Shown: positions 1 through 7,322, counted from the stretch's first letter. The stretch: DNA of 17,941 bases from JBDRKN01 sp043813955 (GCA_043813955.1 JBDRKN010000010.1:1-17941); one strand, 5' to 3'. The notes: generated by a model not told the origin, from the sequence alone. Numbers and translations: made by a program.

Positions 1-65
1 ATCATTTGAAGAACAAAAATTGCATTTTTTTATATATCATACTTTAGATTTACAATTGATTTTAA

Positions 66-128
66 ATTAGTCTAATATTTTATCTAAAGTACGAGCAAAA
101 GTCCAGTTTTTATACCCTTGAATATTAA
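66..128 (+). pseudogene. Possible 5' remnant of the Fic gene ending in an in-frame stop
   Basis: This stretch is in the same frame as the Fic gene. It has sense codons from 66 to 125, then TAA at 126-128, and the frame is open again straight into the Fic coding region. No ATG, GTG or TTG lies between the TAA and the TTG at 156. This fits a longer Fic protein interrupted by a point mutation, but the stretch is short, and chance openness cannot be excluded. Bases 1-65 show nothing I can support. Confidence 0.3.
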
Positions 129-155
129 CTTAAGCCTAAAAAAAGAATAAAAAAA

Positions 156-815
156 TTGAGTCCAGCTATTATTAAACGAGAGTATGAACGATTAATTATT
201 GAATTAAGTTGGAAATCTTCAGCTATTGAAGGCAATACCTATTCATTATTAGAAACCGAAACCCTTATTAAAAAAAACAAGGAAGCTAAAGGTCATAAAA
301 AAGAAGAAGCCTTAATGATACTTAACCACAAAAAAGCCATTGATTATATCAGGGATAAAAAAAGCAAATTTAAAACATTAAATCTTAGAAAAATAGAAAA
401 TATCCATCAACTCTTAACAAAAAATATGAATATTGGGAAAGGCTTGCGTAATAAGTCTGTAGGTATTACTGGCACTAATTACAAACCGTTAAGTAATCCA
501 CATCAAATCAAAGAGGCTACAGAGAAACTAATTAAAAAAATAAACAAAATTAAAAATCCTGTAACTAAATCATTAATACTAGTATTAATGATTTCATATA
601 TTCAACCTTTTGAAGATGGTAATAAAAGAACAGCTAGAATAACCGCTAATGCTATTTTATTAGCTCATAACTACTGTTCACTCTCATATAGCAGTGTAGA
701 TGAAACTGAATACAAAAAAGGAATAATTTTGTTTTATGAACAAAATAGTACACTATATTTCAAAGAATTATTTCTTAATCAATATAAGCAAGCAATTAAT
801 AATTATTTTCAATAA
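156..815 (+). CDS. Fic/DOC-family protein with altered active-site motif, possibly 5'-truncated
   Basis: Fic-fold protein. Family members usually transfer AMP or another nucleotide group onto target proteins. A class II-type inhibitory motif S-x-x-x-E-G is at residues 21-26. The Fic motif is at 150-161, but reads QPFEDGNKRTAR: the usual catalytic His (HPFxxGNxR) is Gln150 and the usual second Gly is Lys157. The Gln may be a subfamily trait or a sign of inactivity. The start is TTG at 156 with only a weak A-rich leader. The same frame continues upstream through L-K-P-K-R-I-K-K to a TAA at 126, and beyond it is open back to 66. The N-terminal domain that normally precedes the inhibitory helix is therefore absent or was separated by this stop. 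The first in-frame ATG (312) would lose the inhibitory motif. It stands alone on + and ends just before a terminator. The family call is firm; activity is doubtful. Confidence 0.82.
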   Translation: MSPAIIKREYERLIIELSWKSSAIEGNTYSLLETETLIKKNKEAKGHKKEEALMILNHKKAIDYIRDKKSKFKTLNLRKIENIHQLLTKNMNIGKGLRNKSVGITGTNYKPLSNPHQIKEATEKLIKKINKIKNPVTKSLILVLMISYIQPFEDGNKRTARITANAILLAHNYCSLSYSSVDETEYKKGIILFYEQNSTLYFKELFLNQYKQAINNYFQ

Positions 816-830
816 TAAATACTTAATAAT

Positions 831-858
831 AAAATGCCCCGTTATAACAGGGCATTTT
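831..858. terminator. Rho-independent terminator, probably bidirectional
   Basis: AAAATGCCC (831-839) pairs perfectly with GGGCATTTT (850-858) around a 10-base loop. A T-rich run follows on the + side, and an A/T-rich tract flanks the other side. It lies just after the Fic gene and about 85 bases beyond the end of the convergent thrS gene, so it can end both transcripts. Confidence 0.85.
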
Positions 859-941
859 ATTTTTTATCAAACCAGCGCGCGTAGCGAGGGTGTGTTGGAT
901 TTGGAAGTAAATCGTGTTATCATAAAAATTGAAATTGCCTG

Positions 942-2711
942 CTAATCCAAACTCTTATCCTTTATCTTATCCTCTACTTCCTTGATAAATTCTTTTTTAT
1001 CAACCCCCCTAGCCTCTTGTTTTCCCCTATCCCGTACAGCCAACTTATCAGAATTCATTTCCTTGTCCCCTATGACTAAAACGTAAGGGATTTTTTCATT
1101 AATGGCTTTTCTGATTTTGTTTCCTACTGTTTCATTAGAATCATCAACAACTATTCTAAAATTATGCTGCTTAAATTCTTGAGCTAATTTGTTGCAGTAA
1201 TCCGCATGCTTTTCACCGACAGACAGCAATTTAATTTGTATTGGAGCAAGCCAGACAGGAAAATTGCCTGCGTAATGCTCAATTAAGAAAGCGATTACCC
1301 TTTCCAAAGCGCCGACAGAAGAACGGTGAATAACAATAGCTTTCTTTTCCTGATTGTCTTTATCAATATAATTAAGGTTAAAACGTTCTGGCATTACAAA
1401 ATCATACTGGACAGTAAAGGCAGTATCCTCTTTTCCTAAAACATTTTTCATCTGAATATCAAGTTTAGGACCGTAAAAAGCAGCGTCAGCAGGCTCTTCT
1501 ACAAACTTAGACTTCCTGCTTTTAAGCACATTTCTCATTAATTCTTCTGCTTGATCCCATGCCTTATCATTTTTATAGTATTTCTTCTCATCATCGCGGT
1601 CGCCTAAAGACAGTCGATACCAGTAATCCTTTCCCATTTTCAAGCCAAATGTCTTGGAAATGAATTCAATTAAATCAAGAACTCCATTTACTTCTTTTTT
1701 AGCCTGTTCTGTGTCAGCGCATATAATATGCGCATCAGCCAGACAAAAACTTCTCACTCTCATTAAGCCTGTAAGCTCTCCTGATTGTTCATATCTATAT
1801 AGCTTGGCTATCTCAGCAATGCGCATTGGCAATTCCCTATAACTCCTTGGCTTGCTTAAATAAAGCTCAAAATGATGCGGGCAGGCCATTGGCCTTAGCA
1901 TAAATTCTTCATCATCAATCTTAATAGGCGCATACATAGAATCTTTGTAATACGGATAATGGCCTGATTTTTCATATAGCTCCAGTTTTGCAATATCTGG
2001 CGTATGCACATGCATATAGCCGCGCTTGATTTCTTCGTCTATAATAAATCTTTCCAGCTCTCTCATTATCACAGTTCCTTTTTCTGTCCATAAAGGCAAG
2101 CCTTTGCCAACTAAATCAGAAAAAACAAATAAATCTAATTCTTTGCCAAGCTTTCTATGATCTCTCTTCTCTGCTTCTTCTATTGCAACCAAATAATCAT
2201 CAAGCTCTTTCTTGGTTTCAAAAGCCAAGCCGTAAATCCTTGTAAGCATTTTGTTATGCTCGTCACCGCGCCAATAGGCTCCGGCAAGCTTGTGCAAAAC
2301 AAAGCTTTCTGGCTTTATTTCATTTGTTGATTTAATATGCAAACCTTTGCATAAATCATTAAATTCTCCAATCTTATAATAGCTTGCCATGCTTTCACCT
2401 TCTTGCTTTAAATCATCAAGCAATTCCACCTTATACGCCTGCTTATTATCCTTCTCATTCTTTATTGCCTCTGCAATATCAATTTCCTGTTTTTCAAAAT
2501 TCAAATTTTGCTTAATGATATGCTTCATTTTCTTTTCAATCTTAACTAAATCAGTATCGCTGATCTTTATTTTTCCAAAATCAAAATCATAATAAAAGCC
2601 ATTATCAATGGCCGGACCAATAGCAAATTTCACATCTGGCCACAGTTGTTGGACAGCATAAGCTAAAATATGTGACAAGCTATGGCGCTTTGTTTCTAAT
2701 TGATTATCCAT
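942..2711 (-). CDS. thrS: Threonyl-tRNA synthetase, short form lacking TGS
   Basis: Cytoplasmic class II synthetase that charges tRNA-Thr with threonine. At 589 aa it is shorter than the roughly 640-aa E. coli enzyme because the N-terminal TGS domain is missing. The protein begins directly in the SAD editing domain: HxxxH at His10/His14, then Cys121 and His125. These metal ligands are intact, although the usual CRGPH reads CKGLH. The catalytic core follows, with zinc ligands Cys277 (MACPHH), His328 (DAHI) and His462 (IHRSS), a motif 2 region around RYEQSGELTGLMRVR (306-320) and motif 3 around GALERV (467-472). The anticodon-binding domain occupies about 485-589. It is the last gene of the eno cluster, 9 bases after the 52-aa membrane gene. 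No Shine-Dalgarno is seen, so coupling to the gene upstream is plausible. Confidence 0.97.
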   Translation of the reverse strand: MDNQLETKRHSLSHILAYAVQQLWPDVKFAIGPAIDNGFYYDFDFGKIKISDTDLVKIEKKMKHIIKQNLNFEKQEIDIAEAIKNEKDNKQAYKVELLDDLKQEGESMASYYKIGEFNDLCKGLHIKSTNEIKPESFVLHKLAGAYWRGDEHNKMLTRIYGLAFETKKELDDYLVAIEEAEKRDHRKLGKELDLFVFSDLVGKGLPLWTEKGTVIMRELERFIIDEEIKRGYMHVHTPDIAKLELYEKSGHYPYYKDSMYAPIKIDDEEFMLRPMACPHHFELYLSKPRSYRELPMRIAEIAKLYRYEQSGELTGLMRVRSFCLADAHIICADTEQAKKEVNGVLDLIEFISKTFGLKMGKDYWYRLSLGDRDDEKKYYKNDKAWDQAEELMRNVLKSRKSKFVEEPADAAFYGPKLDIQMKNVLGKEDTAFTVQYDFVMPERFNLNYIDKDNQEKKAIVIHRSSVGALERVIAFLIEHYAGNFPVWLAPIQIKLLSVGEKHADYCNKLAQEFKQHNFRIVVDDSNETVGNKIRKAINEKIPYVLVIGDKEMNSDKLAVRDRGKQEARGVDKKEFIKEVEDKIKDKSLD

Positions 2712-2720
2712 ATTTTTATA

Positions 2721-2879
2721 CTAGGCTACTTTGCTTAAAAACATCTGTGCTAACTTGATTGTAATCCAGAGCCAGGCCATAAATGGAATAATCAGGCCAA
2801 CTACAACTCCTAAAAGCAACAAAAGCAAATCTTGAGAAATCACATTAGACGCATTAGTTGTCTTTATTTTTTTAAGCAT
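2721..2879 (-). CDS. 52-aa single-span membrane protein
   Basis: Unrecognised small gene fitting exactly between two larger ones. ATG at 2879 lies two bases after the stop of the 722-aa protein gene, and its TAG ends 9 bases before the thrS start, a spacing typical of coupled operon genes. The product has a basic, polar N-terminus (M-L-K-K-I-K) and then one strong hydrophobic stretch at about residues 17-41, with six consecutive Leu followed by GVVVGLIIPFMAWLW. It ends in a short amphipathic tail. There is no signal cleavage motif, so it is probably a small inner-membrane protein. The function is unknown. Support comes from spacing, composition and lack of any competing reading; chance is possible at this length. 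Confidence 0.62.
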   Translation of the reverse strand: MLKKIKTTNASNVISQDLLLLLLGVVVGLIIPFMAWLWITIKLAQMFLSKVA

Positions 2880-2881
2880 AA

Positions 2882-5050
2882 TTAAAAATTAATCTGACCA
2901 ACTTGAATCTTTGATAAATTAGCATTAGTAATTCCAAGCCCTAATTCACGCATAATGGAGAAAGCGTCATTTGGCCTGCTTAAATAATACCTGTATGATA
3001 AAGGGCTGATATACCAAGCCTCGCCATTGCCTTCTACTTGCAACAGAATCCTTCCGCGCTGCTCTCTGGCAAAGCCTAAATCATGGATTAATCTGCCAGA
3101 ACCAAGCGGATTGTATCCGTTTTTAATTTCCTCAAAATCACTATAACTATCTCCGTCTGTATCAGCCTGCTGCCAATTAGTCAGTAATCCTTTTTCCAGC
3201 ATATCAGGCAAGCTATCATTGTCAGTATCAGAGCCGGCCGGCATAATATCCAAACTTACAGGAATTTTTGATAAATCAAAATTGCTAGCGCCAACAGACA
3301 GCTTTTTCATTACAGAAAAAGCATCTTCTGGCCTTCCTAAATAATATCTCTTGCGGTCAGCTGGATTAACATACCAAGCCTCTCCGTGCTCTTCAACCTG
3401 AAGCAAAATCTTGCCAAAGACGCTATTAACCAATGGATCTTCACGCGGCTTAAGCCATAACAAGCCGTCAGGATTAATTACATATTCTAAATGGGTCTTG
3501 CCATATGTATTAATGTCAAAATCTTTGTAAAGCTCTTGGCCAGAATCTGAAGGCACCATTATTGTATATCCAACTGTATTTCCCTGCAAATCTTTGTCAG
3601 CCAAGTACAAAGTAAAGATGCCAGAATCAGGCATCTTAAAGCTTCCCTCTCCCTTGGTTTTGTCAATTATTTGTTTGCCGTCCACATCAGTAATGCGAGA
3701 ATAAATTTTAAATAAATGATTAAGCTTTAATTCCCTGTTAATATCTCTTAAAATCACATCTACCTGATTAAGCTGTCTTTCAAAAAATATCTTGTCACTG
3801 CATTCAAATTCCAGATTATTAAATTCAAAACAGCCAAACTTGCTAATCTCATCGCAAACTTCTAAAACATACCTCTTAGCCGGAGTTGGATAAAATAACA
3901 TCTTGCCAATACCGTCATCATCAACTTTGCCGCTGGATACCCTGTTGCCATGAATTGGCCTGTTGTCATTATCCATTTCCTGTTCATATAATGAAAAATT
4001 AAGATCTGGAATAATTTGACTGTCTGCGTTGCGGAAAGACAGCTCTAATTCTGTCTTTGAGTCGCATCGTCCTGTGTCTTTGCCAGACGTTTTGAGCAAA
4101 AAGCTTTTAGAAGTGCGGGTTTGATCATTAATCACAATGTTTGTAAAATTGGTTAATTCATTATTTGTATGCTTGTATTGGATCAAATATACTCCAGCAG
4201 GATACTGCAAATATGCCTGGCCTTTGTCATCTGTCTTCATGCTTGCTAATGACTTTCCTGGCTCATATGTCCCATATGGGCCAATAATCTGCTCATAGAG
4301 CGCAAGCTTGGCATTAGGTATGACCTCGCCAGTATTGCTGTCATTCAAAGTGACGATTAAATCGCTAAAAGCATAAATAATTGGCTTTACCTTTTTATCA
4401 ACAGTATTGATATTGTATTTGTAAAATTTCTGTCCAGAGCTGTTTTTAAACTCAATAACATAATAATCAATCGGATTAACAAGCATGGTATTATGGCTTG
4501 GCAGATAGACTACTTTTTCGCCTTGTTCGCCAGTATTAAAGCCGCCTAATGATTCTAAGACCATTGGATTGCCAAGAGCGTCAGTAGTCTGGGTATAAAT
4601 AGTAAACTTAGAATTTTTTTCCAGCTGGCCTTGAGAATTAGTCAAAGCTACTTTAATAGCGCTCAAATATTTTGTAAACGAAGTTTCTTTGCCGCAGTAA
4701 AGATACATGGCATCTAAAAACCAAAAATCAAACTTAACCCCAGACGGATTATTTACCTTTAGGACATAATAATCAACTTCAGTATCTGGGTATACTTTGG
4801 CCGTGCCACTTCCAATATATTCGTCAATGCTAGCGCTGCCGATTGAATCTCCAATAGTCTTGTTCTTATCCACATCTTCCAGCTGTTCATAAATGCTAAA
4901 CCTGGCGTCTGGTATAAATTGATTGTCAGCGTCCCTTATAGTAATTGTTACTTCAGCTGCTTCATCGCATCGCTCTGCATGCGCTGCTGTTCCAAACAGA
5001 ATAGCAAAACAAAGCAAACAAAAAGTTATGTTTTTCTTGGTTATTATCAT
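2882..5050 (-). CDS. Exported repeat protein with Ig-like repeats and duplicated GEAWY-type C-terminal module
   Basis: Residues 1-25 form a signal peptide ending AHA. About 26-540 hold five tandem units of roughly 100 residues, each with a core like V-x-L-x-D-x-x-G-x-x-I-P-x-A-x-F-x-I-Y-E-Q. They resemble prealbumin/Cna-B-like beta-sandwiches. Units 1 and 4 both begin with RCD, suggesting an older duplication. The C-terminus is a module copy (about 543-593, with GEAWYVNP and RYYLGRP), then Asp-rich calcium-binding-type repeats with DTDNDS and DTDGDS (about 600-652), then a second copy (about 666-722, GEAWYISP, RYYLSRP). The same arrangement ends the 2132-aa protein. The gene follows eno by 33 bases but has its own extended -10 promoter. 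It is probably a cell-surface protein; the ligand is unknown. Confidence 0.85.
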   Translation of the reverse strand: MIITKKNITFCLLCFAILFGTAAHAERCDEAAEVTITIRDADNQFIPDARFSIYEQLEDVDKNKTIGDSIGSASIDEYIGSGTAKVYPDTEVDYYVLKVNNPSGVKFDFWFLDAMYLYCGKETSFTKYLSAIKVALTNSQGQLEKNSKFTIYTQTTDALGNPMVLESLGGFNTGEQGEKVVYLPSHNTMLVNPIDYYVIEFKNSSGQKFYKYNINTVDKKVKPIIYAFSDLIVTLNDSNTGEVIPNAKLALYEQIIGPYGTYEPGKSLASMKTDDKGQAYLQYPAGVYLIQYKHTNNELTNFTNIVINDQTRTSKSFLLKTSGKDTGRCDSKTELELSFRNADSQIIPDLNFSLYEQEMDNDNRPIHGNRVSSGKVDDDGIGKMLFYPTPAKRYVLEVCDEISKFGCFEFNNLEFECSDKIFFERQLNQVDVILRDINRELKLNHLFKIYSRITDVDGKQIIDKTKGEGSFKMPDSGIFTLYLADKDLQGNTVGYTIMVPSDSGQELYKDFDINTYGKTHLEYVINPDGLLWLKPREDPLVNSVFGKILLQVEEHGEAWYVNPADRKRYYLGRPEDAFSVMKKLSVGASNFDLSKIPVSLDIMPAGSDTDNDSLPDMLEKGLLTNWQQADTDGDSYSDFEEIKNGYNPLGSGRLIHDLGFAREQRGRILLQVEGNGEAWYISPLSYRYYLSRPNDAFSIMRELGLGITNANLSKIQVGQINF

Positions 5051-5064
5051 AAAATCATATTAAC

Positions 5065-5078
5065 TATATTATACCATA
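5065..5078 (-). promoter_or_regulatory. Extended -10 promoter for the 722-aa exported protein
   Basis: On the minus strand the short eno/722-aa gap contains TATGGTATAATATA, a TGn-TATAAT extended -10 (TATAAT at 5073-5068). It would start RNA about 10-12 bases upstream of the ATG at 5050. There is no good -35, as is usual for extended -10 promoters. The identical 14-mer precedes the 2132-aa secreted protein gene. Confidence 0.6.
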
Positions 5079-5083
5079 AATAA

Positions 5084-6358
5084 TTATCTCTTCCACGGCC
5101 AAACAGCATATTGGCTATTGACCTCTATCTTGTTTTCAATCTTTATCAATCTATTATACTTAGCTGTCCTTTCCCCTCGGCACGGCGCTCCAGCCTTAAT
5201 CTGCCCTGTTCCCATGGCTACTGCAAGGTCTGCTATAAAGGAATCTGATGTTTCTCCGCTACGGTGAGAAATAATGCTGGTCATTTTGTTTTCCCTGGCT
5301 TTAAGTATTACATCAATTGTTTCAGTCAAAGTGCCTATTTGATTTAATTTAATCAAAATTGAGTTAGTTGCCTGATATTCAATGCCCTGTTTTAATCTTT
5401 TTATATTAGTCGCATAAAGATCATCTCCTACAACTTGGGCATTAACTGTTTTTGTAAATTCTGCAAAGCTTTGCCAGTCATCTTGATGAAAAATATCTTC
5501 TAAGCTTGCTATAGGGTATTTATCCATTAATTTTTTGTAAAATTCGGATAACTCCTGGCTAGTCATAGTGCCTTGTTTTTTAAAATTATACTTTCCATTA
5601 TCATAGAATTCTGAAGCAGCTGCATCTATTGCAAAAATAAAATCCTGTCCCAAGCTATATCCTGATTTAAGCACAGCCTCTGAAATCAATTCAAACGGCT
5701 CCTCATTAGACTTGAGCTGAGGAGCAAAGCCCCCTTCATCTCCAACACAGGTATTATATTCCTTGTCCTTTAGTATTTTTTCCAAATTAAAATAAACTTC
5801 AGCGCACATTCGGACAGCATTAGCTATAGAGTTAGAATTAACAGGCAAAATCATATATTCCTGAATATCAGTAGTCCAGTCAGAATGCTTGCCTCCGTTC
5901 ATAATATTCATTAATGGAATAGGCATAATATACTTGCCTCCATGGTCAGGATTAAATTTAGCTAAATAATTAAACAATGATTTTTTTTCTGATTTGGCCT
6001 GTGCGCATGCTGCTGCCATAGAAACTGACAAAATAGCATTAGCTCCTAGATTTGACTTGTTATCTGTGCCATCCATTCTAATCATTTCATTATCAATTGC
6101 TTTTTGCTCTTCTGCTTCCATGCCTATGAGCTTTTCAGAAATCTTGTCTACATTAGCCACGGCCTGCAAGACTCCTAAGCCATTATATCTCTTTGGATCA
6201 TTATCGCGCAGTTCTACTGCCTCATAAGCGCCTGTGGATGTTCCTGAGGGCACAGCAGCAATGCCAGAAGATCCGTCTTCCAGGTTAACGGTTGTTTCAA
6301 TAGTAGGACAGCCCCTGCTGTCTAAAATTTCAATAGCCTTTATTGATCTAATTTTCAT
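5084..6358 (-). CDS. eno: Enolase (2-phosphoglycerate dehydratase)
   Basis: Glycolytic enzyme converting 2-phosphoglycerate to phosphoenolpyruvate in the cytoplasm. At 424 aa it is close to the usual 420-435. Visible hallmarks are the mobile loop SGTSTGAYEA (38-47), His158 and Glu167 (GGKHSD to DIQEYM), Glu208 (GDEGGF), the metal ligands Asp245, Glu287 (SLED) and Asp312 (GDDL), the base Lys337 (ILIKLNQIG), HRS at 365-367 and Lys388 in IKAGAPCRGER. All catalytic residues are present, so it should be active. Small departures are W for N after HSD and I for P in SLEDIF. It is the first gene of the minus-strand cluster. Its leader holds an AAGGAGGT site unusually far from the ATG. Confidence 0.97.
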   Translation of the reverse strand: MKIRSIKAIEILDSRGCPTIETTVNLEDGSSGIAAVPSGTSTGAYEAVELRDNDPKRYNGLGVLQAVANVDKISEKLIGMEAEEQKAIDNEMIRMDGTDNKSNLGANAILSVSMAAACAQAKSEKKSLFNYLAKFNPDHGGKYIMPIPLMNIMNGGKHSDWTTDIQEYMILPVNSNSIANAVRMCAEVYFNLEKILKDKEYNTCVGDEGGFAPQLKSNEEPFELISEAVLKSGYSLGQDFIFAIDAAASEFYDNGKYNFKKQGTMTSQELSEFYKKLMDKYPIASLEDIFHQDDWQSFAEFTKTVNAQVVGDDLYATNIKRLKQGIEYQATNSILIKLNQIGTLTETIDVILKARENKMTSIISHRSGETSDSFIADLAVAMGTGQIKAGAPCRGERTAKYNRLIKIENKIEVNSQYAVWPWKR

Positions 6359-6363
6359 AAATT

Positions 6364-6393
6364 TAACCTAAAAACTTAGAGTTAGACCTCCTT
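6364..6393 (-). promoter_or_regulatory. Distant Shine-Dalgarno plus hairpin in the eno leader
   Basis: AAGGAGGT (minus strand, 6393-6386) is the best Shine-Dalgarno in the window, but it lies about 27 bases before the eno ATG (6358). The bases between can fold as TAAC-(T)-CTAA / TTAGGTTA with a 4-base loop (6384-6364). Folding would leave about 6 bases between GGAGGT and ATG, which is the normal spacing. The start cannot be moved upstream, since the N-terminus matches enolase exactly. The stem is A/U-rich and weak. Confidence 0.5.
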
Positions 6394-6394
6394 A

Positions 6395-6432
6395 TTGATA
6401 TAATAGCATATTTTAATATAATATGATATAAT
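6395..6432 (+). promoter_or_regulatory. Promoter region of the 74-aa protein gene
   Basis: TTGATA (6395-6400), 16 bases, TATAAT (6417-6422) gives a good sigma70-type promoter. A second TATAAT at 6427-6432 is preceded by TG (extended -10), and a third TATAAT lies at 6399-6404. All point towards the gene starting at 6471. The tract is nearly symmetrical A/T, so the eno promoter on the minus strand probably overlaps it (for example TGC-TATTAT). Confidence 0.6.
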
Positions 6433-6470
6433 AGAATTAGAAGGAAATCTTAAAAATTAAAATAAAATAT

Positions 6471-6695
6471 ATGGACAAAAAGAAAACATGCGGTTGCAAA
6501 GGAGACTGCAATTGTGCAAATTTTGAAAACATTAAGGGAAAAGTGGAAGATGTAGCAGAAAAAGCAGTAGAATTTGCCAAAGACACAAAAGAAAAATATG
6601 ACAATGCAAGCCCGGCAACTAAGAAAAAAATAAAGACTGGAATTGGAATAGTAGCTGGCTTAATTGCTTTGAAAAAGATTTTTGGCAGAAAGTAA
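6471..6695 (+). CDS. Small Cys-cluster protein with C-terminal membrane anchor
   Basis: 74-aa protein of unknown function. The N-terminus holds a tight cysteine cluster, C-x-C-x3-C-x-C (Cys7, 9, 13, 15), which could bind a metal or form disulfides. Residues 20-48 are charged and helix-forming (KGKVEDVAEKAVEFAKDTKEKY), reminiscent of small amphipathic or YtxH-like proteins. Residues about 55-69 (TGIGIVAGLIALKKIF) form one short hydrophobic segment capped by basic residues, probably a tail anchor. It has its own promoter and terminator, so it is a single-gene unit divergent from eno. AAGGA at 6441-6445 lies about 25 bases before the ATG, too far for a normal ribosome site. An ORF on the opposite strand here is a shadow. 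Confidence 0.75.
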   Translation: MDKKKTCGCKGDCNCANFENIKGKVEDVAEKAVEFAKDTKEKYDNASPATKKKIKTGIGIVAGLIALKKIFGRK

Positions 6696-6712
6696 TAATT
6701 ATACAAAAAGTT

Positions 6713-6742
6713 AGACCGCCTTAAGGGCGGTCTTTCTTATTT
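6713..6742 (+). terminator. Rho-independent terminator
   Basis: AGACCGCC (6713-6720) and GGCGGTCT (6726-6733) form a perfect 8-bp GC-rich stem with a 5-base loop. A T-rich tail to about 6746 follows. It ends the 74-aa gene. Because TTTTT also lies on the other side in minus orientation, it may also stop relE transcription from the convergent side. Confidence 0.9.
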
Positions 6743-6783
6743 TTTTAAATAGGTTCTTTCTTTTTCTGGAAATTTTTCAACAA

Positions 6784-7044
6784 CTAAGAATATAAATTGC
6801 TGTGGCTGTCCACTGCGACAAAAATACATTCATTTTCATTAATAAATTTGTAAACAGCCCTTAAATCTCCTGTAATGTTAATACTCCTATAATCAGTGTA
6901 TTTTCCCTTTAAGGGATGGTTGTTAAGCTGAGGATCAAAAGGATTTTCTAAAAATAATCCTAATCTTTCTTGTATTTTTTCCTGCTCTCTTTTCTTTAAT
7001 TTCTGGGACTGCTTTTTAAAATTCTTGTGAAAACTAATTTTCAT
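6784..7044 (-). CDS. RelE/YafQ-family toxin (mRNA interferase)
   Basis: 86-aa type II toxin of the RelE/YafQ superfamily. These cut mRNA on the ribosome unless bound by the paired antitoxin. Family signs are the basic N-terminal helices (KNFKKQSQKLKKREQEKI), the NPFDPQLNNHPLKGKY turn (His43), GDLRAVYKF (Asp60, Arg62) and the C-terminal SHSNLY with His81, the position of the YafQ catalytic His. Full length for the family and apparently intact. ATG overlaps the antitoxin stop by four bases (ATGA), the classic coupled arrangement. It is the last gene of the minus-strand island before the terminator at 6713-6733. Confidence 0.88.
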   Translation of the reverse strand: MKISFHKNFKKQSQKLKKREQEKIQERLGLFLENPFDPQLNNHPLKGKYTDYRSINITGDLRAVYKFINENECIFVAVDSHSNLYS

Positions 7045-7316
7045 ACAGAGGCAAAGTATTTTTCAAGCTCTTTTTTAGAAGAAAAAGAACTGGAAATATT
7101 TTTATTTCTCTGGATATCAAACTCAACTCTGCTTAAAAGGTTTTCCAGCTCTGGAGACATTTTAGGACTAATGCTAAAATATACTTCTTTATTTCTAACA
7201 AACTGCCTTAAATAAGCGTTAATAACAGCACTCAAAGAAAAGCCCATTTCCTCAGCAAGCTTTTTAGCATGAGTTTTTATCTCTTTTTCAGTTTTAATAT
7301 TAATTACTGTCTTCAT
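7041..7316 (-). CDS. RelB/DinJ-family antitoxin
   Basis: 91-aa antitoxin paired with the overlapping RelE-type toxin. The N-terminal half reads as a ribbon-helix-helix DNA-binding domain: strand KTVINIKTEK, then the helices AKKLAEEMGFSLSAVINAYLRQFV, typical of DinJ. The C-terminal half is polar (PKMSPELENLL to KKELEKYFAS) and should wrap the toxin. It ends with TGA, evidence that TGA is a stop here. Promoter elements just upstream place the RNA start almost at the ATG, so the message may be leaderless, and the palindrome GTATATAC over the -10 is a likely autoregulatory operator. It is homologous to, but well diverged from, the relB at 10166. Confidence 0.88.
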   Translation of the reverse strand: MKTVINIKTEKEIKTHAKKLAEEMGFSLSAVINAYLRQFVRNKEVYFSISPKMSPELENLLSRVEFDIQRNKNISSSFSSKKELEKYFASV

Positions 7317-7322
7317 ACCTAA

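Noticed and set aside
736..945. Plus-strand frame across the Fic 3' end and terminator
   Set aside because: It overlaps the Fic gene in another frame and reads through the terminator stem; no protein features.
6437..6706. Minus-strand 89-codon frame opposite the 74-aa gene
   Set aside because: It is antisense to a gene that has its own promoter, terminator and sensible protein. Its hydrophobic run mirrors Lys/Glu-rich codons.
7041..7043. Possible recoding of TGA as glycine or tryptophan
   Set aside because: TGA ends relB exactly at the relE overlap (ATGA), so it acts as a stop.
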